A stretch of 33,645 nt of DNA from Blautia sp. MSJ-19 (GCF_018918125.1 NZ_JAHLQA010000018.1:1-33645); one strand, 5' to 3'; positions 15,345-23,762 are shown, counted from the first letter of the stretch. Translations and numbers: made by a program. Notes: generated by a model not told the origin, from the letters alone.

Positions 15345-18110
15345 ATGAAAAAAATAAAGTTAAAAATGTATAAGGGCAGTTGCTTTCTGTTGTGTCTGTT
15401 TTTGCTTTTGACATTATTTCCGGTTTCTGTAACAGCGAAGTCTGATTCCAAAGTTGTCAGGGTAGGATGGTATGAGGGAACGTATAATACCACGGGTTCG
15501 AATGGTGAACTCAGCGGTTACAGTTATGAATATCAGCAGACAGTGGCGGCTTATACCGGATGGACTTACGAGTATGTAAGGGCAAGTTGGTCAGAGCTCC
15601 TGGAAATGCTGGAAAACGGTGAGATCGATCTGATGGGCGGCGTTTCCTATACGCGGGAGCGCGCCGACAATATGTTGTATTCGGAACTTCCGATGGGCGA
15701 GGACAGATATTATCTGTATGCGGATGTTTCAAATACAGATATTTCAGCTTCTGATCTGACAACGCTGAATGGTAAGCGCATCGGTATGCTGAAAGAAGCT
15801 CTTTCAACTACACGTTTCTGCGAATGGGAAGAAAAACATGGATTGTATACACAGCATGTGGATATTACCGGTGCGGAGGATGTCCATCAGAAACTGGCAG
15901 ACAAAGAGATAGATGGTTTTGTCCTGAATGAATCTCCACAGTGGGAGAAGGAAAATCTTGCAACGATCACTGTGGTCGGTGACTCGGACAACTATTTTGT
16001 TATCAACAAAAACCGTCCGGACCTGAAAGTGGATATAGACAATGCCATGCGCCAGATCGAGCATGACAAACCATTTTATATGGACGATCTTTACAAAAAA
16101 TATCTTTCTGCCCAGACATTTGAAGTTCTTACGGATGAAGAACAGAGCTGGATCGAGCAGCATGGGGCGATCCGGGTCGGATATCTCAGAAGTGATGCAG
16201 GTGTCAGCCTGACTGACACAGAAAACAGCGAACCTGTTGGAATTATCAATGACTATATTGATTATGCATCTGACTGCCTGGGAAATCAGACACTAAAATT
16301 CGAAAGCACAGGATTTGACTCACAGGATGAACTTCTCCAGGCACTGAAAGATGACAAAATCGACATGATCTTTCATGTGAATCAGAATCCTTATGAAGCA
16401 GAACAGAATGGAATCGTTTTGTCGAATACGGTTTTTGAAGTGAATGTAGCGGCACTTTCCGCGAAGGAGTATTTTGATGAAAATGCAGAAAACACAGTTG
16501 CGGTAAGCAAAGGCAATCTTTTGTCAAAATGGTATATTTCCTATAATTATCCTCAGTGGAAAATCATTGAATATGATTCCTCGTCAGATGTAGAAAAAGC
16601 AGTGCAGAATGGAGAGGCAGACTGTTTTATTGCCAAAGCAGGGCAGTCATCCAAACTCATGGAAAATAATAAAGTCCGCAGTGTTTTTCTGACAAAACTG
16701 AGTTATTCTTCTTTTGGCGTCAACAGAAATCATACAGAGATGCTGGCTGTCCTGAATAAAACACTGAAAACCCTGCCATACTCAAAACTTTCCGGTGCTT
16801 TTTCCATGTATGAAAATGCACCACAGAAAGTAACTCTGATGGAGTTTGTAAAAGATAATCTGCTTGTGGTTTCTGTAGGGTTTGGAGGCACCTTCCTGAT
16901 TATTTTGTCAGTGATCCTTTATCTGTTCAGAAAGACAAGAAAAGCTCTGCAGCAGGCAGAAATCGCGAATGCAGCAAAAACCAATTTCCTGTTCAATATG
17001 TCGCACGATATCCGTACCCCGATGAATGCGCTTCTGGGATACAATGAGCTGATGAAAAAAGGGCTGACAGATCCGAAACTTCTGGACTACCAGGAAAAGA
17101 TCGCACAGTCAGGAAATCTTCTCCTGTCGATCATCAACAACGTCCTGGACATGGCTCGCATTGAGAGTGGCAAAGTGGAACTGGATGAGAGTTATGCGAG
17201 GGTTACAGATATCCTGGAAAAAATAAACGGTGTGTTTGAAGTGGAAGCAGAGAAAAAAGATATCTGTTATACCCATGAAATAGATGTGGAACACCAGCAT
17301 ATCATGTGTGACGTTACCAAGGTACAGGAAATCTTTGTAAATCTTATCAGCAATGCGGTGAAATACACACCGGATGGCGGGAAAGTGTCTGTGAAACTGA
17401 AAGAAGTACCGGGTGACAAAAAGGGAATTGTCTATATCAGAACTGAGATCACAGATACTGGTATCGGAATGAGTCAGGAATTCCTTCCGTTGTTATTTGA
17501 GGCTTTTGCCCGTGAACGGAATACAACCGCCGGGAAGATTCCGGGAACCGGTCTTGGAATGCCGATCGTAAAGAAATATGTGGAGATGATGGGTGGAACG
17601 ATCGATGTCGAAAGTGAACTGGGGAAAGGAACGAAATTTACAGTGATCCTTCCGTTCAAGATCGCCGGCAGGATCTATTATGAGCAGGCAGAAGAAAAAA
17701 ATGCCGCTGCAAACAGAAAGAAAATGATTCAGGGAAAACATATTTTGCTGGCAGAAGACAACGACTTAAATGCGGAAATCGCAATAACGATTCTGGAAGA
17801 CATGGGACTTATTGTCGAGCGTGTGGAAGATGGAATCAAATGTGTTGCCAGGATCGAACAGGAACCGGCAGGAAGTTTTGACATGATATTCATGGACATC
17901 CAGATGCCGAATATGGACGGCTACAAGGCAACAGAACTGATCCGGGGTCTGTCAGACAAAGAAAAAGCCGATATTCCGATCATTGCAATGACTGCAAATG
18001 CATTCGAAGAAGACAGGAGGATGGCTCTCGCCAAAGGAATGAATGAGCATATTGCCAAGCCGATCGAGGTGGAGCGGGTGGAAGAAGTTTTACTTTCTGT
18101 CCTTAAGTGA
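15345..18110 (+). CDS. Hybrid histidine kinase with two tandem solute-binding sensor domains, c-di-GMP riboswitch controlled
   Basis: About 921 residues with the same design as the preceding kinase. There is a signal or anchor, two SBP_bac_3 domains (first opening VVRVGWYEGTYN, second AIRVGYLRSDAG), a TM helix, HisKA with His554 in NMSHDIRTPM, HATPase_c (N-box NLISNAVKYTPDGG, G boxes DTGIGMS and GTGLGMP) and one receiver with Asp851 (FMDIQMP). It lacks the extra middle receiver of its paralogue. The sensor halves of the two proteins are clearly similar (shared blocks such as YEYQQ, VAAYTGWTYEYV, YYLYAD), indicating a tandem duplication. The start is the ATG behind AGAAGAGG; a GTG 15 bp upstream is less well placed. 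Confidence 0.9.
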   Translation: MKKIKLKMYKGSCFLLCLFLLLTLFPVSVTAKSDSKVVRVGWYEGTYNTTGSNGELSGYSYEYQQTVAAYTGWTYEYVRASWSELLEMLENGEIDLMGGVSYTRERADNMLYSELPMGEDRYYLYADVSNTDISASDLTTLNGKRIGMLKEALSTTRFCEWEEKHGLYTQHVDITGAEDVHQKLADKEIDGFVLNESPQWEKENLATITVVGDSDNYFVINKNRPDLKVDIDNAMRQIEHDKPFYMDDLYKKYLSAQTFEVLTDEEQSWIEQHGAIRVGYLRSDAGVSLTDTENSEPVGIINDYIDYASDCLGNQTLKFESTGFDSQDELLQALKDDKIDMIFHVNQNPYEAEQNGIVLSNTVFEVNVAALSAKEYFDENAENTVAVSKGNLLSKWYISYNYPQWKIIEYDSSSDVEKAVQNGEADCFIAKAGQSSKLMENNKVRSVFLTKLSYSSFGVNRNHTEMLAVLNKTLKTLPYSKLSGAFSMYENAPQKVTLMEFVKDNLLVVSVGFGGTFLIILSVILYLFRKTRKALQQAEIANAAKTNFLFNMSHDIRTPMNALLGYNELMKKGLTDPKLLDYQEKIAQSGNLLLSIINNVLDMARIESGKVELDESYARVTDILEKINGVFEVEAEKKDICYTHEIDVEHQHIMCDVTKVQEIFVNLISNAVKYTPDGGKVSVKLKEVPGDKKGIVYIRTEITDTGIGMSQEFLPLLFEAFARERNTTAGKIPGTGLGMPIVKKYVEMMGGTIDVESELGKGTKFTVILPFKIAGRIYYEQAEEKNAAANRKKMIQGKHILLAEDNDLNAEIAITILEDMGLIVERVEDGIKCVARIEQEPAGSFDMIFMDIQMPNMDGYKATELIRGLSDKEKADIPIIAMTANAFEEDRRMALAKGMNEHIAKPIEVERVEEVLLSVLK

Positions 18111-18157
18111 AATATGTTAGAATATAGAAAAATCTGACAGGCGGAAGGTAGAAAAAT

Positions 18158-19048
18158 ATGGAACTGCGTGTACTGAGATATTTTTTGATGGCGGCAAGAG
18201 AAGAGAATATGACGAAAGCGGCGGAACTTTTACACGTAACGCAGCCAACGCTTTCCAGGCAGATCATGCAGCTTGAGGAGGAACTTGGCTGTAAGTTATT
18301 TCGACGCAGCAATCACAGCATTTATCTGACGGAAGAAGGAATGCTGCTTCGGAAGCGTGCGCAGGATATGATCGCGTTGGAAGAGCGGACGGCGAGGGAG
18401 TTTCGGAATCTTCAGGAAGAGATCGCCGGCGAGATCACGATCGGAAGCGGAGAGACACGGGGCGTTTCGGAGATCACTGAGGTGATAGCAAGGTTCCAGA
18501 AGGAATTTCCCATGGTGAGGTATGAGATATATACAGCAAATGCAGACGACATCAAGGAACGTCTGGACCGTGGACTGGTGGATTTCGGACTTCTCATGGA
18601 ACCGGTCGACATCTCAAAATATAATTTTCTTCGCCTGAAACAGAAGGAGCGGTGGGGAATCGTTGTGCGGGACGATTCTCCACTTGCCGGTAAAGAGCGG
18701 GTAACGGCAGAAGACCTGCTCAGTGTGCCGGTTATTTCTGTAAAAAGGACTCTTGTCAAGAAAGAACTGGAAGGCTGGTTTGGAGAACTGTATGATCAGG
18801 TGCAGATCGCGGCAATCTACAATCTGGTCAACAACGGAATCGAGATGGTCAGAAGCGGGATCGGAGCGCTGCTTTGTTTCCCGATCCGAACCCTCGATCC
18901 AGGACTTCAGTTTATTCCACTTTATCCGCAGGTCGAAACAGGTTCCGTGCTGGTATGGCGCAAAAATCAGGTGCTGTCCCAGACCGCGTACCGGTTTCTG
19001 GAGGAGTTCAAGAAATGCACCGCAGGCATATCTGACAATAAAAATTGA
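18158..19048 (+). CDS. LysR family transcriptional regulator
   Basis: A 296-residue LysR protein. The N-terminal winged helix-turn-helix spans about residues 1-60 (LRYFLMAAREENMTKAAELL, then VTQPTLSRQIMQLEEELG), followed by the linker helix and a periplasmic-binding-like effector domain (about 90-290). Family members are usually tetrameric activators or repressors that bind a small effector. The gene follows the kinase cluster by 47 bp in the same direction and may be read through from it. It is followed by a good terminator. The target genes and effector are unknown. Confidence 0.9.
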   Translation: MELRVLRYFLMAAREENMTKAAELLHVTQPTLSRQIMQLEEELGCKLFRRSNHSIYLTEEGMLLRKRAQDMIALEERTAREFRNLQEEIAGEITIGSGETRGVSEITEVIARFQKEFPMVRYEIYTANADDIKERLDRGLVDFGLLMEPVDISKYNFLRLKQKERWGIVVRDDSPLAGKERVTAEDLLSVPVISVKRTLVKKELEGWFGELYDQVQIAAIYNLVNNGIEMVRSGIGALLCFPIRTLDPGLQFIPLYPQVETGSVLVWRKNQVLSQTAYRFLEEFKKCTAGISDNKN

Positions 19049-19077
19049 GCATTAGACATAATAGATATAGAACGATA

Positions 19078-19122
19078 AAATAGTAGATGTGAACAGTATA
19101 TAAAAGCATCTGCTATTTTTTT
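19078..19122 (+). terminator. Intrinsic terminator after the LysR gene
   Basis: Stem AAATAGTAGATG (19078-19089) with CATCTGCTATTT (19107-19118), one wobble pair, followed by a T-run. Confidence 0.75.
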
Positions 19123-19123
19123 A

Positions 19124-19137
19124 TACAAATATTTGTA
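19124..19137. promoter_or_regulatory. Perfect 14-bp palindrome before the MerR-like gene
   Basis: TACAAATATTTGTA lies between the LysR terminator and the ribosome binding site of the MerR-like gene. Its position suggests an operator for autoregulation, or control of read-through into the flavodoxin genes. Confidence 0.4.
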
Positions 19138-19149
19138 CAGGTGGAAGAT

Positions 19150-19518
19150 ATGACAAAAAAAGAAGCAAGTGAGAAATATCAGATCCCGGAAGAAATTCTG
19201 GATGAGTATGAGAAATGGAATCTCTGTGGTGAAGTAAAGAAAGTTATGGGTGTGTGGCAGTACGATGATACAGATCTGGACCGCCTGGGAATGATTATGA
19301 CACTTCATGATGTTGGATTTGAGAATGAGGAAATTGAGCAATATATGAGACTATACCTGAAAGGAGATGAGACGGCAGCAAAGAGAATGAGAATTTTGAA
19401 ACAAAAAAGAGATGCAACGTTGGATGAAATTCATTTTCAGGAAAAAAAGTTGGAATATCTGGATTATCTCAGATATAAGACCAGAAACGCGAATGATCAG
19501 GGAGGTAAGAATTTATGA
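19150..19518 (+). CDS. MerR-like helix-turn-helix regulator
   Basis: About 122 residues. The N-terminal part (MTKKEASEKYQIPEEILDEY, then WQYDDTDLDRLGMIMTLHDVGF) has the MerR winged-helix pattern, and the C-terminal half (about 75-115) is a charged helix of the MerR dimerisation-coil type. The start is the ATG behind GGTGGAAG; a GTG nine bases upstream would overlap that site. The stop codon overlaps the ATG of the truncated flavodoxin by 4 bp, so the two are translationally coupled and the regulator probably controls the flavodoxins. The effector is unknown. Confidence 0.6.
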   Translation: MTKKEASEKYQIPEEILDEYEKWNLCGEVKKVMGVWQYDDTDLDRLGMIMTLHDVGFENEEIEQYMRLYLKGDETAAKRMRILKQKRDATLDEIHFQEKKLEYLDYLRYKTRNANDQGGKNL

Positions 19519-19916
19519 GAAAAGCAATCGCAGCAGGAGCAGTAGCAGCAATGGTGATGACACTTGTATGTGGAAGTCCGATACAGAATGTATGGGCAGC
19601 AGCCGATACGAAGACAGAGACAAAAACAGAGTTAAATGACAGCGGTATATTGATCGCGTATTATTCAGCAACAGGAAATACAAAGTCAGCAGCGGAAATG
19701 ATCGCAAAAGAAACTGGTGGAGAACTGCTGGAACTGCAGCCTGTAAAAGAATATACAGATGCAGACCTGAACTATAATGATGACAGCAGTCGTGTATGCC
19801 AGGAATATGCGGACGAATCACTGAGAGACGTTGAACTGAAAGAGGACACCGTAGAGAACTGGGAGGACATTCAGACGGTCTACATTGGTTATCCTAAAAT
19901 GGAGTATAGTTTATAG
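19515..19916 (+). CDS. Truncated exported flavodoxin
   Basis: A 133-residue product with a signal peptide (about 1-28) followed by the first half of a flavodoxin fold. The FMN phosphate-binding loop YYSATGNTKS is intact, then VKEYTDADLNYNDDSSRVCQEY. It diverges right after VYIGYP and stops within a few residues. The paralogue at 20037 continues after the same point with IWWSVSAWPVNQF and about 75 more residues. The C-terminal half of the fold is therefore gone and the protein is probably non-functional. The sequence up to 20036 shows only a short unrecognised reading frame. Confidence 0.7.
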   Translation: MRKAIAAGAVAAMVMTLVCGSPIQNVWAAADTKTETKTELNDSGILIAYYSATGNTKSAAEMIAKETGGELLELQPVKEYTDADLNYNDDSSRVCQEYADESLRDVELKEDTVENWEDIQTVYIGYPKMEYSL

Positions 19917-20036
19917 TAGTGTATAGCGTGTATCAAGTTATAATTATGAGGTTGAAAACTACGGTATACACAGATGATGCAGAAAAATGTGTATTACGTT
20001 TATATAGAGAATGACATAGAAAAGGAGATGCTGAAA

Positions 20037-20753
20037 ATGAAGAAACACATAAGTTGGATGCTACTTGCCGTTTGTATATTAGCAGGAGTTTTATTGACAG
20101 GATGCGGATCGAATAAATCAGATAATCAGAGCAGTGAAACCGCACAGAATACAGAGACTGAACAGGAGAGTTCAGAAAAAGAAAATTCAGATGAAGCAGA
20201 AACAACAGTAGCAGTGACAGAGGCGGTAGCAACCGAAGCATCTGAACAGGATAGCACAGAAGAAAACAGTAAAGTGCTGGTTGTATATTATTCTGCAACA
20301 GGAAATACAAAAGCAGTAGCAAATTATATTGCAGATGCTACAGGTGGCGATTTATTTGAGCTTGAGCCTGTAGAGCCTTATACAGATGACGATCTGGACT
20401 GGACCAATGACGACAGCCGTGTATCTCGTGAACATGACGATGAGAGTTTAAGAGATGTAGAGCTGGTTTCTACAACAGTTGATAATTTCGGTGAGTACAC
20501 GGAGATTGTCCTCTGTTACCCCATCTGGTGGTCAGTTTCAGCGTGGCCAGTAAACCAGTTTGTTAAAAGTAATGATTTTACAGGAAAAACGATAATTCCT
20601 GTATGTACATCAGCTTCCTCTGGAATTGGAGACAGCGGAAAACTCTTAGAGGAAATGGCAGGAACCGGAGACTGGCAGGAAGGAAAGAGATTTTCTTCTA
20701 ATGCATCAGAAGAAGAGGTTCAGGACTGGGTAAAAAGTTTGAATCTGAACTAA
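20037..20753 (+). CDS. Flavodoxin lipoprotein
   Basis: About 238 residues. A lipoprotein signal (MKKHISWMLLAVCILAGVLL, lipobox LTGC) is followed by a Glu/Ser/Thr-rich linker (about 28-78) and a complete flavodoxin domain. The domain has the FMN phosphate loop YYSATGNTKA and the isoalloxazine-side block CYPIWWSVSAWPVNQF. It is probably anchored on the outer face of the membrane and carries electrons there. The start is placed at the ATG just after AAGGAG; an earlier frame start would add 21 residues before the signal. The gene is the intact paralogue of the truncated flavodoxin upstream. A terminator follows. Confidence 0.85.
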   Translation: MKKHISWMLLAVCILAGVLLTGCGSNKSDNQSSETAQNTETEQESSEKENSDEAETTVAVTEAVATEASEQDSTEENSKVLVVYYSATGNTKAVANYIADATGGDLFELEPVEPYTDDDLDWTNDDSRVSREHDDESLRDVELVSTTVDNFGEYTEIVLCYPIWWSVSAWPVNQFVKSNDFTGKTIIPVCTSASSGIGDSGKLLEEMAGTGDWQEGKRFSSNASEEEVQDWVKSLNLN

Positions 20754-20770
20754 ATGTAAAGAATGCTATG

Positions 20771-20816
20771 AGCAGCAGGAACAACGATAAAAAGTCGAGA
20801 TTCCTGCTGCTTTTCT
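20771..20816 (+). terminator. Intrinsic terminator after the flavodoxin
   Basis: Perfect 11-bp stem AGCAGCAGGAA (20771-20781) with TTCCTGCTGCT (20801-20811), followed by TTTCT. Confidence 0.8.
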
Positions 20817-20952
20817 AATATTTGGCAACAATAGGCTGGTTGCACAGTATCTGCCCGGTCATTTCAGTAGATCTGCTGAATAGCTTTCTCCCGGAAGTGT
20901 GGTATAGTCTTGTGCTTGGAACAGAAAAACTACACAGAAGGGAGAAAACAAT

Positions 20953-21561
20953 ATGACAGTACAGCCAGATATCATCTGGAACGAGCAATGTCTGGGGATA
21001 CGGATAGGAGAACAGGTATGTATCTATCTGAAAAAGCATGATGCGGAATACCAGAGACTGCAAAAGAAAATACTGGAATTTACAGAGAAGTATCCAGTGA
21101 TAGAAACATTTATGGAGACGAATCAGGCAATCAGTCTAACGGAAGAAGAGCATAAGGCAGTGCATCGATATTTTCAACTGGAGAGTGAAAAGGAAATGAT
21201 AGAAGAACAGTACCATTTTTATATGGGACAGGCTCAAATGATCTCTTATGGAGCGATGCTTGGAAAAATTAAAAAAGCAATACTGGGAAAGGATGATGGT
21301 GACACACAGAAACTGCTGGAGTTGTTGATGGATACCTGGATTGATGAGGTAGAAGAACAGCTGAAAGAAAATACAGTGTACCAGGGAATGCTGGAAAAAA
21401 TATCAAAATATGAAGAACAGGTTCAGACAATGGGATTATCAAAAGAAAAGCGAAAAACGATAGACGCATATGTTACTGTAGTCAGTGAGAGATGGATATT
21501 ATATGCGGAATCTTTATATCAGGCCGGTATGCAGAAAATCTTAGAACTACTGAATCTGTAA
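20953..21561 (+). CDS. Unknown protein, mostly helical
   Basis: A 202-residue soluble protein that I do not recognise. It is rich in Glu, Lys and Gln, with long amphipathic stretches and probable coiled-coil character (about 28-50 and 120-160). It has no signal peptide, membrane helix or catalytic motif. The start is supported by AGAAGGGAG before the ATG. It is a single gene between a terminator and a convergent terminator, with a -10-like TATAGT at about 20903-20908. Confidence 0.6.
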   Translation: MTVQPDIIWNEQCLGIRIGEQVCIYLKKHDAEYQRLQKKILEFTEKYPVIETFMETNQAISLTEEEHKAVHRYFQLESEKEMIEEQYHFYMGQAQMISYGAMLGKIKKAILGKDDGDTQKLLELLMDTWIDEVEEQLKENTVYQGMLEKISKYEEQVQTMGLSKEKRKTIDAYVTVVSERWILYAESLYQAGMQKILELLNL

Positions 21562-21573
21562 TAAGGACGGATA

Positions 21574-21606
21574 AAATGGGGAAGCACGAAAGGAACTTCC
21601 CCATTT
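21574..21606. terminator. Bidirectional hairpin between convergent genes
   Basis: Perfect 11-bp stem AAATGGGGAAG (21574-21584) with CTTCCCCATTT (21596-21606) between the unknown gene and the opposing XRE regulator. The T-run is weak on both sides. Confidence 0.6.
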
Positions 21607-21613
21607 GTCACTT

Positions 21614-21865
21614 CTATTCGTCTTTGCCATCAATGAGAAATATGTATGAAACCTGAAAGATTTCAGCAATGGCTTTTAATTCAAGATCAGTGACATAACG
21701 CTTGTTTGTTTCGATTCTGGTGATTACATTTTTATCCATATCGTAACCAGCTAACTGGAGTTTATAGGCAAGATCACGCTGAGACATATTGTGAGTCCTG
21801 CGAAGCTCAATCAACCGTTGGCTGATCAGATTCTTCTCACCAGATTGTGTCCTTGGCTTTGGCAT
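21614..21865 (-). CDS. XRE-type helix-turn-helix regulator
   Basis: An 83-residue DNA-binding protein. The helix-turn-helix covers about residues 13-70: LISQRLIELRRTHNMSQRDL, then AGYDMDKNVITRIETNKRYV and LKAIAEIFQV. It has no effector domain. The start is placed at MPKPRTQSG because AGAGAGGAAGAG lies upstream. The divergent gene at 21998 shares a short intergenic region with two inverted 13-bp sites, which fits a regulator controlling itself and its neighbour. Confidence 0.8.
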   Translation of the reverse strand: MPKPRTQSGEKNLISQRLIELRRTHNMSQRDLAYKLQLAGYDMDKNVITRIETNKRYVTDLELKAIAEIFQVSYIFLIDGKDE

Positions 21866-21898
21866 TTTAAATCTCTTCCTCTCTGGTAAAAGGATGGC

Positions 21899-21973
21899 TT
21901 GTCTCACTTTTTGCACCATCTGTATTGATTTTAACGATTGGACAAGGTAGAATCGGTTGTAAAAGTGAGACAA
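21899..21973. promoter_or_regulatory. Pair of inverted 13-bp operator sites
   Basis: TTGTCTCACTTTT (21899-21911) and its exact complement AAAAGTGAGACAA (21961-21973) flank the divergent promoter region. Each copy lies just downstream of the -10 for one direction, an arrangement typical of repressor sites. Confidence 0.6.
21925..21953 (+). promoter_or_regulatory. Promoter of the gene at 21998
   Basis: -35 TTGATT (21925-21930), a 17-bp spacer and -10 TAGAAT (21948-21953). One 13-bp site begins eight bases after the -10. The opposing direction has a weaker TACAGA at 21919-21924. Confidence 0.5.
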
Positions 21974-21997
21974 AAGCAGAAGAGAAGGGAGAAATGT

Positions 21998-22342
21998 ATG
22001 GAGCAGGCAAAGATAGAACAGCTTGCATTTTTATATCTATGCAGCGAGCATGATAAAAGTTTATTGCTGAAGAAAGAAAAAATGCCATTAGCTGATTTTG
22101 ACAGGTTGACGTATTTGATTTATCATCTGGGTTTTAAAGAATACCATATAAAAGTATGGATGGAATTTGCCGGAGATTTCAAAAAGGAATGGGATTGTCT
22201 GGAAGCTCTTCAGGAAACAGGTGGGGGAGTTGGAAACATAGATATTACAGAATCAGAAGTCAGACTCCATGAGATGTGGATTCAGGATTTTTGCGAAAAT
22301 GCACCAATGGAAACCAGAGAATGGATTCAAGAATTGGATTAA
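21998..22342 (+). CDS. Small unknown protein divergent from the XRE regulator
   Basis: A 114-residue acidic soluble protein that I do not recognise. It contains the stretch KEYHIKVWMEFAGDFKKEWD and a C-terminal ETREWIQELD. The start is the ATG behind AAGGGAG; a frame start 60 bp earlier is inside the promoter region. It shares operators with the XRE gene, so it may be a regulated partner (toxin-antitoxin-like or accessory), but nothing in the sequence proves a function. Confidence 0.55.
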   Translation: MEQAKIEQLAFLYLCSEHDKSLLLKKEKMPLADFDRLTYLIYHLGFKEYHIKVWMEFAGDFKKEWDCLEALQETGGGVGNIDITESEVRLHEMWIQDFCENAPMETREWIQELD

Positions 22343-22475
22343 GAAATGTAAATAAAAATATACTCTAACTCATTTTTATGGTATCATTATTGGTAGAATT
22401 TATGAAATTTGTTTTTGAGGAAACTTGTAATCATTGTGAAGTGATAAGAGATAAGTATAAAAGGAGCATATTGAT

Positions 22476-23597
22476 ATGAAGAATAGGCGAAAGTTTTCTA
22501 TTTTTATAAGTTCTACCTATGAAGATCTTAAAAAGGAAAGACAAGCATTGGTAGGTGTGGCACTAGAGAATAATTTTATTCCAGTAGGAATGGAGCAATT
22601 TCATGCTGCGCCTACAAGTCAATGGAATGTTATAACAAAAATGATTGATGAGTGTGATTTTTATCTTCTTGTTATTGGTGCTAGATATGGATCAATTGAT
22701 GAAGAAACTGGTATAAGCTATACGGAGAAAGAATACAATTATGCAAAAACTAAAGGATTACCAGTACTTGTATTGATTAAGCAACCTTCGGCTATTTCTG
22801 AAAGTGAAAAGGATACTGGAAATGATAAGTATGATAAAATGAAGAAACTGGATGAGTTTAGAGAAAAAGTCAAAAATGATAAAAATACAGTTGATTTTTT
22901 CACAGATTTAAATAGTTTAAAATATGTGGCATCACCGACGTTTAGGAACGCCGTTAACTATGTTGATGATAACGCTGGATGGGTTCGATATCGAGATATA
23001 GTGGATATAATTAATGAAGAGGCAGAAGGACGGAATAAGGCAAATACTGAACTTGGAGAACATCAACAGAAGATGCTAGATGATATGAAAGAGATGTTTT
23101 CTCAATTCTATAGTAGACTCACTGACCTAGAGAATAATCAGTTAACCTTGAAAGAAATTCCTACCGCAACAAGTGAAGATATCAAAAAATTGTTCCAGGT
23201 TGAAGATAATACGTTAATTATTAGAAATCCAGAAGAAAATAAATCAGTTGTAGGGCTAGATGATGTTGGAAACATTCCAGTGGACTCGGCGTTTTTATTA
23301 GTGTATGCGGCTGACGGTGATGGCCAAATATTAAAGATACGGACACTTGGTTCGCCTACTCAGATTTTTACATCAGGTAAACAGTTTATGGCTGATAATT
23401 CAAAAAGAGAATCTGCTAGATGGGAAGAGGCTTTAGACAGACTTATAGAATGGGGCTGGGTTAAAGCTGTAGGGTATAAAGGTGAAATATTTGAATTGAC
23501 CGGAACAGGTTATAGCAAAGCTGATTGGTTAAAGAACAATATGGCGATAGATACTTCAAAAGAACCGCTTGATGAGTTAAAAGAGTTTGAAGATTAA
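22476..23597 (+). CDS. DUF4062 domain protein, possible defence effector
   Basis: A 373-residue protein. The N-terminal DUF4062 domain (about 5-120) shows KFSIFISSTYEDLKKERQAL, ECDFYLLVIGARYGS and SYTEKEYNYAKTKGLPVLVL. This is a TIR-related fold common at the N-terminus of NTPase and defence proteins. The middle has a charged helical region (about 185-225). The C-terminus (about 300-360) looks like a winged helix (RWEEALDRLIEWGWVKAVGY). No NTPase domain is present, so it is a stand-alone DUF4062 protein. It is more AT-rich than its neighbours and lies just left of the mobile segment. AAAGGAG precedes the ATG. Confidence 0.8.
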   Translation: MKNRRKFSIFISSTYEDLKKERQALVGVALENNFIPVGMEQFHAAPTSQWNVITKMIDECDFYLLVIGARYGSIDEETGISYTEKEYNYAKTKGLPVLVLIKQPSAISESEKDTGNDKYDKMKKLDEFREKVKNDKNTVDFFTDLNSLKYVASPTFRNAVNYVDDNAGWVRYRDIVDIINEEAEGRNKANTELGEHQQKMLDDMKEMFSQFYSRLTDLENNQLTLKEIPTATSEDIKKLFQVEDNTLIIRNPEENKSVVGLDDVGNIPVDSAFLLVYAADGDGQILKIRTLGSPTQIFTSGKQFMADNSKRESARWEEALDRLIEWGWVKAVGYKGEIFELTGTGYSKADWLKNNMAIDTSKEPLDELKEFED

Positions 23598-23614
23598 TAA
23601 ATAGGATTAAACTA

Positions 23615-23661
23615 ATACAGTTATGTGTATTTATTTGTAAATATGCATAGCTGTATTTTTT
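23615..23661 (+). terminator. Intrinsic terminator after the DUF4062 gene
   Basis: Stem ATACAGTTATG (23615-23625) with CATAGCTGTAT (23646-23656), one wobble pair, followed by T-rich sequence. Confidence 0.65.
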
Positions 23662-23667
23662 ATTACA

Positions 23668-23696
23668 GGCAGGACTCTTCGGGGTTCTGCCCTTTT
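23668..23696 (+). terminator. Hairpin at the left end of the mobile segment
   Basis: Stem GGCAG (23668-23672) with CTGCC (23687-23691), inner pairs AC/GT, then CTTTTCTTTT. It stands just before the ParM-like gene, where GC content rises. Similar hairpins precede the methyltransferase and adhesin genes of the segment. Confidence 0.5.
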
Positions 23697-23762
23697 CTTT
23701 TCCAGACCAAAAGACTACCTGCTGGAAAAGAACAAGAAAAACCAGAAAGGATGTGGTGACTT

